Assembly (NCBI GenBank): GCA_945913025.1
Contig: CAMECJ010000002.1
Coordinates: 1 to 64,000 of the forward strand
Length of the DNA: 64,000 bases
Source of the DNA: an uncultured Elusimicrobia bacterium
Lineage (GTDB): Bacteria; Elusimicrobiota; Elusimicrobia; Elusimicrobiales; Elusimicrobiaceae
Reading direction: 5' to 3'
The notes below the pieces were generated by a model. That model was not told the origin of the DNA. It made no database searches and saw only the letters and a program-made list of their open reading frames with translations. Shown here in pieces: positions 16,130-25,933 of this stretch; the stretch's first letter is position 1, and the number at the start of each line of letters is the position of its first letter. Made by a program: the position numbers and the translations under genes.

Positions 16130-16893
16130 ACTGGACAATTTTAACGGCGGCGGTTATCCTCATCACGCTTTTTTTGGTTTTCCCAAATCTGCGCAAAACG
16201 TGGTATCTGCCCAAGCGGAAGGGCTTTGTCGCGTTTATGTACCACCACGTCGCGCCGCAAACGCCGGAAAAATTTGACCCATTTACCGTAGAACCGGAAA
16301 TGCTGGAAAAGCATATCCTTTTTTTAAAAGAAAAAGGATATACGCCCATTTCACTCAAAGAATTGCAGTCCGGCACAGCCGTTTCCAACCCCGTCATGCT
16401 GACGTTTGACGACGGCTATGCGGACGCTTACAACAACCTTTTCCCGCTGCTTAAAAAGCATAATGTTCCCGCCGTCATCTTTTTGATTACGGATAAAATG
16501 GGCACGGACGGATACCTGACGTGGGAGCAAATTGCGGAAATGAAAAACAGCGGACTGGCGGAATTCGGCTCCCATACCGCTTCGCACCGGAGGCTGAGAA
16601 GTTTATCCGACGAAGAAATCGTACAGGAACTCGTCAAGAGCAAACAAGCGCTTGAAGAAAAACTGGGTGAACCCGTCACCGCGTTTTGTTACCCGTTCGG
16701 CGCGGGCGGGTTTGACAAACGCGTCCGGCCGCAAGTGTTTAAAGCCGGCTATTTATTTGATTTCAGCACCAAAAAAGGCGTAAACCCTTGGCCGTGGAAC
16801 CCTAAAAAAACCATTCTGCGCGCTTTCCCCCGCGGAGGAGAAACGCTGTTTGATTACAACCTCCAAGTAACCCGCGGGCAAAGCAAGCTGTAA
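16126..16893 (+). CDS. Membrane-anchored polysaccharide deacetylase
   Basis: Removes acetyl groups from an N-acetylated cell-surface polysaccharide. An N-terminal membrane anchor (about 1-20) is followed by the NodB domain. Motif 1 is MLTFDDGYADAY, motif 2 is GSHTASHRRL, and FCYPFGAGG is also present, so the metal site and catalytic base look intact. It is 255 residues, coupled to the upstream glycosyltransferase and 2 bp from a related downstream gene. Confidence 0.9.
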   Translation: MNWTILTAAVILITLFLVFPNLRKTWYLPKRKGFVAFMYHHVAPQTPEKFDPFTVEPEMLEKHILFLKEKGYTPISLKELQSGTAVSNPVMLTFDDGYADAYNNLFPLLKKHNVPAVIFLITDKMGTDGYLTWEQIAEMKNSGLAEFGSHTASHRRLRSLSDEEIVQELVKSKQALEEKLGEPVTAFCYPFGAGGFDKRVRPQVFKAGYLFDFSTKKGVNPWPWNPKKTILRAFPRGGETLFDYNLQVTRGQSKL

Positions 16894-16895
16894 AA

Positions 16896-17657
16896 ATGAG
16901 CAACTGGATTTATACCGCTTGTGCGTTAGGATTCGCCGCCGCCGTTTATGCGTTTTTCCGCCGTTCTCCGCAGGCGTTGGTGGTCCTTTGCTATGAAAAA
17001 ATCGGCCGCGCACCCAAAAAATCCCGCTTGAAACAGGAATGGACGTCGGCAAAAGCGGTGGAACGCACGCTGAAAACCCTCTCTAAACGCGGCTTTACCA
17101 CTGTATTTCCCAAAGATATAAACCACAAAAAGCAACCCGCCAAACCCATACTGTTGGCGTTTATGGGCGGGTATCAATCTTTTTATACGGATATTTTTCC
17201 CCTCCTGCAAAAATATAAAGCCAAAGCCTGCGTTTTTTTGGCGCAGGAATACGTCGGCGCGTACAACGCGTGGCAAAACCCGTATTTGGAACCGTGGCAA
17301 AACCTGCTGACGGAAAAACAGCTCAAAGAACTGGCGGACAGCGGCCTTGTATCTTTCGGCGCGGTTGATTTAAAAGCGCGGGATATTACGCGTCTGCCCG
17401 CAGAGGAAGCCCGTTTCGGGCTTGAAGAAAATCTTTTCCGTTTGAAAGAACAGCTCCGCTTGACGCCCCAAGCCGCCGCCTGCTGGCCTGCAAAAAAATG
17501 GAATAAAAAAACCGCGCCGGAAATGCTGGGCAGCTTGGACAATTTACCCATTTTAACGCCCGTTACCGGTGTAAATCCGGCGGGCAAAAACGGCCTTTTA
17601 AAAACGCTTCAAGCTAATTCCTTACGGGCTCGGTGGGCTGTATGGCTTAGGCGGTAA
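16896..17657 (+). CDS. Degenerate polysaccharide deacetylase-like protein
   Basis: Paralogue of the preceding gene: N-terminal membrane segment, a NodB-like region with matching hydrophobic pattern (ILLAFMGGYQSFYTDIFPLLQ), and the same overall length (253). The catalytic FDDGY is replaced by FMGGY, and the metal-binding SHTxSHR motif by SFGAVDLKARD, so metal binding and catalysis should be lost. The reading frame is intact, suggesting a retained structural or regulatory role rather than decay. It ends 2 bp before a convergent pilin gene. Confidence 0.75.
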   Translation: MSNWIYTACALGFAAAVYAFFRRSPQALVVLCYEKIGRAPKKSRLKQEWTSAKAVERTLKTLSKRGFTTVFPKDINHKKQPAKPILLAFMGGYQSFYTDIFPLLQKYKAKACVFLAQEYVGAYNAWQNPYLEPWQNLLTEKQLKELADSGLVSFGAVDLKARDITRLPAEEARFGLEENLFRLKEQLRLTPQAAACWPAKKWNKKTAPEMLGSLDNLPILTPVTGVNPAGKNGLLKTLQANSLRARWAVWLRR

Positions 17658-17659
17658 TA

Positions 17660-18274
17660 CTACTTAATTTCACATCCAAACTCGCCACTTCCCCAGACCC
17701 GCTTAAGTTCTGTGACCCCACATAAACTTTTACACAGTCTGGCAGAGGGCGTATTCACATTTTCTGTATCTGAAATGTTACACGTAAGGCCGCGCTCAGC
17801 CCATTCTTGATTTGCTTGATTTTGCATTGTCTGGGAAATCATATAAGAAAATTTGCTAGAGTTCCTACGAACGTACGCGATATAAAAATGGGACTGCGAC
17901 CTAAAATAAAAATTATCTCCGGGCAGGATACTTACGTCCAAACTCTCCAGCTCTCCGTCGGCAAAGGATAGACCTTTTAACGGCGGATACGCTCCGTTAG
18001 CCATATAATAAAGTTCCAACGCCTGCCCTAATGCCCTAATATTAACCACCGCCTCCGTTGCGCGTGCTTTTTCCACCGCGAGTTCGTACTGCGGCAAGGC
18101 TACCGACGATAATATGCCGATAATTAACACAACAACCAACAATTCGATTAAGGTAAAACCTTGTTTATTGGATCCTGAAATTCTATGACTAGACTCCGGA
18201 TTACAACCTTCCGGAGTGACGCTAAGCGGAAAAAGCGTCAATTCAGGATGACGGCCAAATGTAAAACCCTTCAT
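17660..18274 (-). CDS. Solitary prepilin with palindromic element inside its leader
   Basis: A 204-residue prepilin. The first residues are MKGFT, then about 30 residues encoded largely by the palindromic repeat at 18170-18252, then the proper N-methylation motif [34 protein letters not shown]. Prepilin peptidase should cut after the second G and so remove the insert. The variable domain ends with several cysteines (LTCNI, RLCKSLC, FGCEIK). Start 18274 has AAAGGAG upstream. Its upstream region closely matches that of the pilin at 25934. Confidence 0.88.
   Translation of the reverse strand: MKGFTFGRHPELTLFPLSVTPEGCNPESSHRISGSNKQGFTLIELLVVVLIIGILSSVALPQYELAVEKARATEAVVNIRALGQALELYYMANGAYPPLKGLSFADGELESLDVSILPGDNFYFRSQSHFYIAYVRRNSSKFSYMISQTMQNQANQEWAERGLTCNISDTENVNTPSARLCKSLCGVTELKRVWGSGEFGCEIK
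18170..18252 (-). repeat. Palindromic element in frame within a pilin leader, copy 1
   Basis: 83 bp with terminal inverted repeats (ATCCTGAAATT / AATTCAGGAT) and two inner hairpins (CTCCGG..CCGGAG and GACGCT..AGCGTC). It is read in frame as [20 protein letters not shown] near-identical copy lies in the pilin at 25934, and it shares its core GGATTACAACCTTCCGGA with the intergenic copy at 32741. Confidence 0.88.
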
Positions 18275-18293
18275 ATCATTTTCTCCTTTAAAA

Positions 18294-18375
18294 AAGTCAT
18301 CCCGAGTCGCTTCTGCTCAGGAACTAGCGATTTTGATGAAATAAAACACAATCGGGAGTTCCCGCACAGAAACCC
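18294..18375 (-). repeat. Second repeat in the pilin 5' leader
   Basis: Between promoter and start codon lies another GTCATCC-type segment, which is shared with the pilin at 26482 (26505-26590). The two leaders are clearly homologous over about 120 bp, including the promoter, so gene and leader appear to have been duplicated together. Confidence 0.6.
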
Positions 18376-18385
18376 TATGGAATAA

Positions 18386-18409
18386 CCCTATCGTATCAAA
18401 AAAAAAAAA
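18386..18409 (-). promoter_or_regulatory. Homopolymer-containing pilin promoter
   Basis: On the minus strand a 12-base T tract abuts TTGATACGATAGGG, about 115 nt upstream of the pilin start. The same layout occurs at 7421, 26595 and 32511. Confidence 0.6.
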
Positions 18410-18480
18410 CAAATCAATCCCCGTCTGCGCGCTGCGTGCCGGAACGACAACTGTAAGGTTTTACATTTTTTCGTTTTGTT

Positions 18481-18564
18481 GCGTCATTCCCGAGGGTTGT
18501 AATCGGGAATCTGTCGTTTTTTAGGGAGGAGATCCCCGACAAAGACTTTCGGGGATGACACAAG
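18481..18564. repeat. Dispersed palindromic repeat, intergenic copy
   Basis: Starts GTCATTCCCGAGG, has an inner CCCGAGGGTTGTAATCGGG palindrome, and ends TTTCGGGGATGACAC. Together with the pilin leader and promoter it accounts for most of the 348-bp gap before lpxK. Confidence 0.7.
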
Positions 18565-18568
18565 ACCG

Positions 18569-18604
18569 ACAACCCCCGTCTGCCCAACGGACAAACGGGG
18601 GTTG
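18569..18604 (-). terminator. Probable terminator of lpxK
   Basis: AACCCCCGT pairs with ACGGGGGTT, 18 bp beyond the lpxK stop. No T run follows on the minus strand. Confidence 0.5.
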
Positions 18605-18622
18605 ACTGCGCTGCAAGTCGGG

Positions 18623-19729
18623 TTATTTCGCGTTTTTAATTTTGGAAAAATTAGGGTACAAAACGTCGGTAAATTTATTCATCTCCGTTTCGCCGCCCAA
18701 AATCTTCAGGTTGACGGACAGCACGTAAACGTCTGTCGTCAAAATCTCGCGCCAGTTGTCGGGAAATTTTACAAAATCCTTAAACGTGGTAATAATCGGC
18801 AGTCCGGCGCGCGTATCTTCAAACGTGCGCAGGTGATCTTCGGTATAGAACTGGTGGTCCGGAAAACGCCATTTCTGTTTCAGTTCCAAACCCAACTTTT
18901 CAAGCGTGGCCTCAAACGTTGCCGGATGCCCCAATGCGCAAAAACACACCGCAGGCCCTTTAATATCTGTTAAATCCACCTTTTTGGAGCGGCAAATATC
19001 AAAATAATACTCCGGTTCGTGCACGCTCTCCAAAATTTCCACGCAGTCATTATATTCGCGGATGACGTCTTTGGCGTCCTCCAATTGGCGGCGGGAAACT
19101 TGATCGCAGTGCGTCAGCACGACGAGCGAAGCGCGTTTTAACGCGCCAAGCGGCTCGCGCAAAATACCGTACGGCAGCAGCTCCTTGTTGCCAAACGGAT
19201 TTTTTGCGTCCACCAGTACGATGTTCGCGTCGCGGTGCAGGCGGTGGTGTTGGAACCCGTCGTCCAGCAAAATAATCTGGCTTTTAAAGCGGCGCAGCGC
19301 TTCGGTAGCGGCCTCAGCGCGGTTTTCCGAAATAACAATAGGCACTTTGTATTGGCTCAACACGCGGCTCATCATAAAAGGCTCGTCGCCCGCCATACGC
19401 CAGTCGGCGTCTGGATTGTCAAACAGCACCACGGGGCCTTCGGTTTTTTGCTGGCGTTTGTATCCGCGGGAGACGATCGACACACGCACGCCTTCTTTGG
19501 CAAGCGCGGTGGCAGCCAATAAAACAGCCGTTGTTTTCCCCGTACCGCCCGCCGTAATGTTGCCGATGCACACCACGCGGGAGTTAACGCTTTTGGCGCT
19601 TTTCCACCCGTGTTCGTATGCGGCCAAATTCAGTTTTACGCCCGCCCCGTACAACGCGGAAGCAGCCTTTAACACGACGCGGCCCAAAAAGTTCTGTTCC
19701 AATTCCTCTTTTAACTGTAATAAATCCAT
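18623..19729 (-). CDS. lpxK: Tetraacyldisaccharide 4'-kinase LpxK
   Basis: Phosphorylates the lipid A precursor at the inner membrane, late in the Raetz pathway. The product has 368 residues with an N-terminal membrane-proximal helix, a Walker A loop GNITAGGTGKTT near residue 60, SRGYKR, and the DDGFQH motif near 145. The start at 19729 (MDLLQLKE) is preferred over a 30-codon in-frame extension because the extension does not resemble LpxK, runs through the divergent promoter region, and AGAGGT precedes 19729. Confidence 0.95.
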   Translation of the reverse strand: MDLLQLKEELEQNFLGRVVLKAASALYGAGVKLNLAAYEHGWKSAKSVNSRVVCIGNITAGGTGKTTAVLLAATALAKEGVRVSIVSRGYKRQQKTEGPVVLFDNPDADWRMAGDEPFMMSRVLSQYKVPIVISENRAEAATEALRRFKSQIILLDDGFQHHRLHRDANIVLVDAKNPFGNKELLPYGILREPLGALKRASLVVLTHCDQVSRRQLEDAKDVIREYNDCVEILESVHEPEYYFDICRSKKVDLTDIKGPAVCFCALGHPATFEATLEKLGLELKQKWRFPDHQFYTEDHLRTFEDTRAGLPIITTFKDFVKFPDNWREILTTDVYVLSVNLKILGGETEMNKFTDVLYPNFSKIKNAK

Positions 19730-19800
19730 ACGGCAGACCTCTTTACAAAATATTTTAGATATTTTACCATTTCCGGACTTTGCCCGCAGACGAAAATTAG

Positions 19801-19806
19801 TATAAT
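19801..19806 (+). promoter_or_regulatory. -10 box of the acyltransferase gene, leaderless layout
   Basis: TATAAT ends exactly 6 nt before the ATG at 19813. No TGn extension is present; a TTGCCC lies 15 bp upstream as a weak -35. No ribosome binding site is visible. Confidence 0.55.
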
Positions 19807-19812
19807 GGGAAT

Positions 19813-20760
19813 ATGGCAAACACCCGATTTCAAAAAACTCCGCTCCATTTTATACAATACCTCGCGCTGAAAGTTTTTTGCGCGCTTTTCGGATTGCTGC
19901 CCTATCGGACGGCCGTTAAAACCGGCCGCTTGGCGACGGGTTCCGTCCGCTTTGTAATGCCCAAGCGTTTTGAACGCTCGGTTTCCGACATTCAAAAAGC
20001 GTTCCCCGAAAAGTCCCCCGAAGAATGCAGGGAAATTGCCCTTGAATCGTGGCGTAATATGGGGGCTATTTTCGCCGAATTTATTAAACTGACGACCTTC
20101 CGCAACCCCGACGAATTTAAAAAACACAGCCGCATTATCGGCGCGGAGAAAATGTTAAACGCGCAAGATAAAACGGGCGGGATTATCCACATCGGCCACT
20201 TTACCAACTGGGAAGCCTTCGGCCTTGCGGGGGCGGTCTACGGCGTGGACAAAGCCGTTTTGGCCCAACGCGTGGACAACCCGTATATCGACGAAGAAAC
20301 CAACCGCCTGCGTAACATTTTTACGGGGCGCACCTTCTACAGCAACCACGAGGATAAACCTTTTTTTGCGTGTATGCGCTGGCTAAAAAAGAAAAAAATG
20401 CTCGGCATTTTGTTTGACCAAAACACCGTTTCCGGCGAAGTGTGGCTTCCGTTTATGGGGCGTACGGCGGCGTTCTCGCCGATTACGGCGCTGTTGTCTA
20501 TTAAAATGCAGGTACCCGTTTTCCCCGTGCGCGTGTGGCGGGAACAAGACGGCACTATCGTTTCCGAAGTCATGGACCCGTTATATCCCCCCGCCGAATA
20601 CAGCATGGATAACGTACGCCGGTTTACCAAACAACTCGTCGGCTATTACGAGGACTGGTTGTGCAAAAACCCCGCCTCGTGGCTCTGGGCGCATAACCGC
20701 TGGAAACGCGAAGCCGAAGGCAACGCCTATTTGGCGGCCCATCCGGAGGAACGTGTATGA
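19813..20760 (+). CDS. Lipid A lauroyl-type acyltransferase (LpxL/HtrB family)
   Basis: Adds a secondary acyl chain to Kdo-lipid A at the inner membrane. The 315-residue protein has a hydrophobic N-terminus and the catalytic HX4E motif HFTNWE near residue 128, followed by LFDQN and the PITALLSIKMQVPVFPV region of the family. It is divergent from lpxK (83 bp between starts) and overlaps gmhB by 4 bp, fitting an LPS operon. Which acyl position it serves is not decided by sequence. Confidence 0.9.
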   Translation: MANTRFQKTPLHFIQYLALKVFCALFGLLPYRTAVKTGRLATGSVRFVMPKRFERSVSDIQKAFPEKSPEECREIALESWRNMGAIFAEFIKLTTFRNPDEFKKHSRIIGAEKMLNAQDKTGGIIHIGHFTNWEAFGLAGAVYGVDKAVLAQRVDNPYIDEETNRLRNIFTGRTFYSNHEDKPFFACMRWLKKKKMLGILFDQNTVSGEVWLPFMGRTAAFSPITALLSIKMQVPVFPVRVWREQDGTIVSEVMDPLYPPAEYSMDNVRRFTKQLVGYYEDWLCKNPASWLWAHNRWKREAEGNAYLAAHPEERV

Positions 20761-21323
20761 GCGAAAAAATCAAAGCCGTATTTTTCGACCGCGACGGTAC
20801 ACTTATTCACGAAAAACCCGGCACTTATTTAAGCGATCCCGAAAAAGTGCGCCTCTATAAAAGCGTCGCCCCCGCCTTGGCGTTACTTCAAAAAGCGGGA
20901 TATAAATTTTTTATTGTGTCCAACCAGTCCGGCATCGGGCGCGGTTATTTTACCGAAAAAGAAGTCAACAAGGTTCACGCCCGTATGCTGAAATTGTTAC
21001 AACCCGCCCGTATTGAAGAAATCGTTTTCTGCCCGCACGCGCCGGAAGAAAAGTGCAGCTGCCGCAAACCGGAACCTGCGCTGGGACTGAAACTGATTAA
21101 AAAATACCACATCGATCCGGCACGCTCCTATATGGTGGGCGATAAAAAGGCGGACGTAAAATTCGGCCGCGCCATCGGGTTTACCCCCGTTCTCGTGACT
21201 ACCGCCAACGGTAAAAACCATTTAAAAAAATATCCGGATATGCACCCCGCCAAGGCGGCTTCCAACCTGCTTAACGCCGCGCGCTTTATTTTAAAACACG
21301 CGGGAGAAGCGTATGACGCGTAA
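20757..21323 (+). CDS. gmhB: D-glycero-D-manno-heptose-1,7-bisphosphate 7-phosphatase
   Basis: HAD-family phosphatase of ADP-heptose synthesis. The 188-residue product has the nucleophile motif FFDRDGTLI near residue 9, the SNQSGIGRGYF motif, a zinc loop CPHAPEEKCSCRKPEP typical of GmhB, and VGDKKADVKFG. The related histidinol-phosphatase domain is an alternative, but the setting beside rfaE1 and LPS genes supports GmhB. It overlaps the next gene by 11 bp. Confidence 0.9.
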   Translation: MSEKIKAVFFDRDGTLIHEKPGTYLSDPEKVRLYKSVAPALALLQKAGYKFFIVSNQSGIGRGYFTEKEVNKVHARMLKLLQPARIEEIVFCPHAPEEKCSCRKPEPALGLKLIKKYHIDPARSYMVGDKKADVKFGRAIGFTPVLVTTANGKNHLKKYPDMHPAKAASNLLNAARFILKHAGEAYDA

Positions 21324-22416
21324 CGCGGTTATCGTATTAATGGGCGTCCTTTTGGCCGCCTGCGCCGCAAAATCCGTTTTGCAACAGCCGCCGCTACTTG
21401 AGACAGCATCGCAAATCCAAACGGATACGTCTGTTCCCGCGCAGGTACAGGAAACGGCTGCCATACCGTCCGCTGTTTCATCCGCCGCCACGCAGGAAAC
21501 GGATACCCTGCCGCCGCAAAATAATCAAGAAACCACCCAAATATCCGCAGAAATGAATTCCAAAACGGACCGCCAAGAAACGCCGCAAGAGCGTATTTCC
21601 CGCGCGCGCCAACGCCAAACGCTTGATACCCCCCAGCCAGACCGTCCGTCTTTTGAGGACGAAGCAACTATCCCGCTCCAAGACCGTTTGTTAAGCCCTT
21701 TGGCGTATGAACCCGTTACCGCCGCAGACAAATCCGCTCCGTGGACGGGAGAGAACTTAAAGTACGGCCTTTATTATTCATTTATCAGAGCGGGAACAGC
21801 CTATATTAAAACCCGCGGACTGACAGAAATTAACGGCAGGAATGCTTTTTTGATTCAAACCACGGCTTTTTCGGCCTCCGTCATTGACGCGTTTTTTAAA
21901 GTGCGCGACGTCAATTATTCATGGCTGGACGCGGAAAATTTTTTCTCGCTCGGCTACTCCCAAAGCGTGCGCGAAGGCAACTACAAGCGCGACGAATGGC
22001 TGACGTTTGATTACGATAATAACCTCTATTACGGAGAGGTGCGCAAAAAAGAATCGCCGCGCGAGATCTCCGGCGAACTGCAAGACCCCGTTTTGGATAT
22101 GCTAAGCTCTTTATATTTCGTACGGGCCCAACCGCTTACGCTGGGAAAAGATATTGTTTTCGATATCGTCAACCGCGAAAAACAATATCCCCTCCTCGTA
22201 AAAGTGCTCAAAAAAGAAGCGGTCAAAACCGCCGCAGGGAAATTTAACTGTATCGTCGTAGAGCCGCAATTTCGGGGCGAGGGAATTTTTGTCAGCAAGG
22301 GCAAAAGCCTGAAAGTCTGGCTGACAGACGACCCATACAAAATGCCCGTTAAAATGAAAGCAGAAGTATTTATCGGCAGCGTATCAGCGGAACTGCTAGA
22401 ATATAAGCGAAATTAA
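21313..22416 (+). CDS. DUF3108 lipoprotein
   Basis: A 367-residue predicted lipoprotein with lipobox LAAC (Cys17). Residues 20-140 are low complexity and rich in Gln, Thr and Ala. Residues about 145-365 match the DUF3108 pattern (GENLKYGLYYSFIRAGTAYI at its start; DPVLDMLSSLYFVR; KVWLTDDPYKMPVKM). The family is periplasmic or outer-membrane associated and of unknown function. It overlaps gmhB by 11 bp and precedes rfaE1, so it probably serves the envelope. Confidence 0.82.
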   Translation: MTRNAVIVLMGVLLAACAAKSVLQQPPLLETASQIQTDTSVPAQVQETAAIPSAVSSAATQETDTLPPQNNQETTQISAEMNSKTDRQETPQERISRARQRQTLDTPQPDRPSFEDEATIPLQDRLLSPLAYEPVTAADKSAPWTGENLKYGLYYSFIRAGTAYIKTRGLTEINGRNAFLIQTTAFSASVIDAFFKVRDVNYSWLDAENFFSLGYSQSVREGNYKRDEWLTFDYDNNLYYGEVRKKESPREISGELQDPVLDMLSSLYFVRAQPLTLGKDIVFDIVNREKQYPLLVKVLKKEAVKTAAGKFNCIVVEPQFRGEGIFVSKGKSLKVWLTDDPYKMPVKMKAEVFIGSVSAELLEYKRN

Positions 22417-22453
22417 AGCTATAATAAAAAAAACAACCAACGGGAGTGCACCT

Positions 22454-23443
22454 ATGCAACCTACAACCAAGCGTTTAAAAGAAATTTTGAAAGATTTTGA
22501 GGGGAAGGAAATCATCGTCGTAGGAGACGTGATGCTGGACCATTTTATTAAGGGTTCCGTCAGCCGTATTTCGCCGGAAGCGCCTGTGCCGGTGGTGGAC
22601 GTGAAGAAAGAATTTTTTGTAGCCGGCGGCGCGGGCAACGTGGCCGTCAATCTGGCCGCACTCGGCGCAAAACCCGTAATGGTGTCCGTCGTCGGGCAAG
22701 ACCTTGGGGGTGAAATGCTAAAAGGATTCCTGCGCGAGAAGAACGTCAACATCTACGGCATCGCCGAAGATCCGGACCGGCCCACCACCCAAAAAATCCG
22801 CGTGATGGCAGACCAGCAGCAAATCGTCCGCTTTGACCGCGAAAGCAAAAAAACCGTTTCTCCGTCGGTAGCTTCTACCTGTATGAAGAGCTTTGAAATG
22901 GCCGTCAAAACCGCCAAAGGCGTGATTTTGTCCGACTACGGCAAAGGAATGCTTTCCGACCACAACATTCAAACCATTATTGATACCTGCCGCAAACATA
23001 AAATTCCCGTATGTGTAGACCCGAAAATTGATAATTTCAAAAAATACAAACACATTACCTGTATGACCCCTAACACTAAAGAAGCATGGGAAGGCGCGGG
23101 CGAATCCCCTAAACCCGGCGAAGAAGCCATTTTGGCACTGGGCGATAAAATTTTAAATATGCTGGAAGCCGAATCCATTCTCATTACCCGCAGCGCCGAC
23201 GGAATGACACTTTTTGAAAAGGGCCGCAAAACGCCGTTTACCGTACGCGCCACGGCGCGCGAGGTGTACGACGTAACCGGCGCGGGCGATACGGTTATTT
23301 CCGTACTGACGCTTGCGCTCGCCGCGGGAGCGACCTTGCGCGAAGCGGCCGTCATTTCCAACTATGCGGCGGGCATTGTGGTGGAAAAATCCGGCACAGC
23401 CACCACCACGCGCGAAGAAATCGAAGGAGTGTTACCCCAATGA
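22454..23443 (+). CDS. rfaE1: D-glycero-beta-D-manno-heptose-7-phosphate kinase
   Basis: PfkB-family sugar kinase giving heptose 1,7-bisphosphate, the substrate of GmhB. It corresponds to the N-terminal half of HldE; at 329 residues it lacks the adenylyltransferase half, which must be elsewhere. Motifs are GGAGNVAVNLAALG near residue 57 and DVTGAGDTVISVLTLAL near residue 270. GGGAG precedes the ATG, and a TATAAT lies at 22420-22425, 28 nt upstream. It overlaps kdsB by 4 bp. Confidence 0.93.
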   Translation: MQPTTKRLKEILKDFEGKEIIVVGDVMLDHFIKGSVSRISPEAPVPVVDVKKEFFVAGGAGNVAVNLAALGAKPVMVSVVGQDLGGEMLKGFLREKNVNIYGIAEDPDRPTTQKIRVMADQQQIVRFDRESKKTVSPSVASTCMKSFEMAVKTAKGVILSDYGKGMLSDHNIQTIIDTCRKHKIPVCVDPKIDNFKKYKHITCMTPNTKEAWEGAGESPKPGEEAILALGDKILNMLEAESILITRSADGMTLFEKGRKTPFTVRATAREVYDVTGAGDTVISVLTLALAAGATLREAAVISNYAAGIVVEKSGTATTTREEIEGVLPQ

Positions 23444-24186
23444 GCGACTTTTTAATCGCCGTTCCGGCGCGTTTCGGTTCCTCGCGCCTGCGCGGCAAAA
23501 TTCTAAAAAACCTCTGCGGCAAGCCTGTTATCCAGCACGTATACGAAGCTTGTTTAAAAACGGGACTTGGGGACGTGATTATCGCCACGGAATCCCCCCT
23601 CGTGCAGGAAGCGGCCGCCCGATTCGGCGCGCAGGCCGTTTTAACGAGCGAATCTTGCCAAAGCGGTACGGACCGCATTTTTGAAGCGGCCAAAAACCGT
23701 CCGGAAAAATTTATCATTAATGTACAGGGCGACGAGCCTTTTATCCGTCCGCAAACGATTGCAAAAGTGGCGCGGCTGTTGGCGGAAGACCCGTCGTGCG
23801 ATATCGCCACCGCCGTTACCGCCACGTTGGACGACGCGAAAATAGACAACCCCAACTGCGTAAAAGCGGTGCTGGCTAAAGACGGCCGCGCGCTGTACTT
23901 TTCGCGCTCGCGCGTACCCTTTAAACGGGAAATTACGGACGAAAACAAAAACGTGCCCTACTGGCACCACTGCGGCATTTACGGGTATAAAAAAGAAGCC
24001 TTATCACGCTTCGTTTCCCTGCCGCAAAGCCCGCTTGAAAAGTTGGAAAAACTGGAGCAGCTGCGCGCTCTCGAAAGCGGAATGACCATTAAATGCGTGG
24101 AAATTGAATCCGGCGGCCCCGCTATTGACACCGAAGCGGACTTAAAAGCGGCCGAAGAATACTTTAAAACACACTTTACCAAGTAG
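23440..24186 (+). CDS. kdsB: 3-deoxy-manno-octulosonate cytidylyltransferase
   Basis: Activates Kdo as CMP-Kdo for LPS core assembly. The 248-residue protein begins FLIAVPARFGSSRLRGK and contains NVQGDEPFI, YFSRSRVPF and the YGYKKEALSRF region, all KdsB signatures. The start overlaps rfaE1 by 4 bp (ATGA) with GGAG upstream. A terminator follows directly, so this ends the envelope operon. Confidence 0.96.
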   Translation: MSDFLIAVPARFGSSRLRGKILKNLCGKPVIQHVYEACLKTGLGDVIIATESPLVQEAAARFGAQAVLTSESCQSGTDRIFEAAKNRPEKFIINVQGDEPFIRPQTIAKVARLLAEDPSCDIATAVTATLDDAKIDNPNCVKAVLAKDGRALYFSRSRVPFKREITDENKNVPYWHHCGIYGYKKEALSRFVSLPQSPLEKLEKLEQLRALESGMTIKCVEIESGGPAIDTEADLKAAEEYFKTHFTK

Positions 24187-24190
24187 AGAA

Positions 24191-24223
24191 AAGTCCCGCC
24201 TTGAGGCGGGGCTTCCTCTTTTT
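24191..24223 (+). terminator. Terminator after kdsB
   Basis: GTCCCGCC pairs with GGCGGGGC and is followed by a T-rich run, 7 bp after the kdsB stop. Confidence 0.8.
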
Positions 24224-24244
24224 GGCGCGGCGGGCAAGCGTTAA

Positions 24245-25879
<1,635 letters not shown>

Positions 25880-25888
25880 AAATTTGCT

Positions 25889-25927
25889 AGCAAAAACGCC
25901 CCTGTTTTAATACTGGGGCGTTTTATA
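25889..25927. terminator. Terminator between pyrG and the convergent pilin
   Basis: AAAACGCCCC pairs with GGGGCGTTTT. T or A runs on both sides allow it to serve both strands. Confidence 0.85.
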
Positions 25928-25933
25928 AAACTT

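Noticed and set aside
19730-19819. N-terminal 30-codon extension of LpxK
   Set aside because: It runs across the divergent promoter region, is unlike LpxK, and a ribosome site marks the internal start at 19729.
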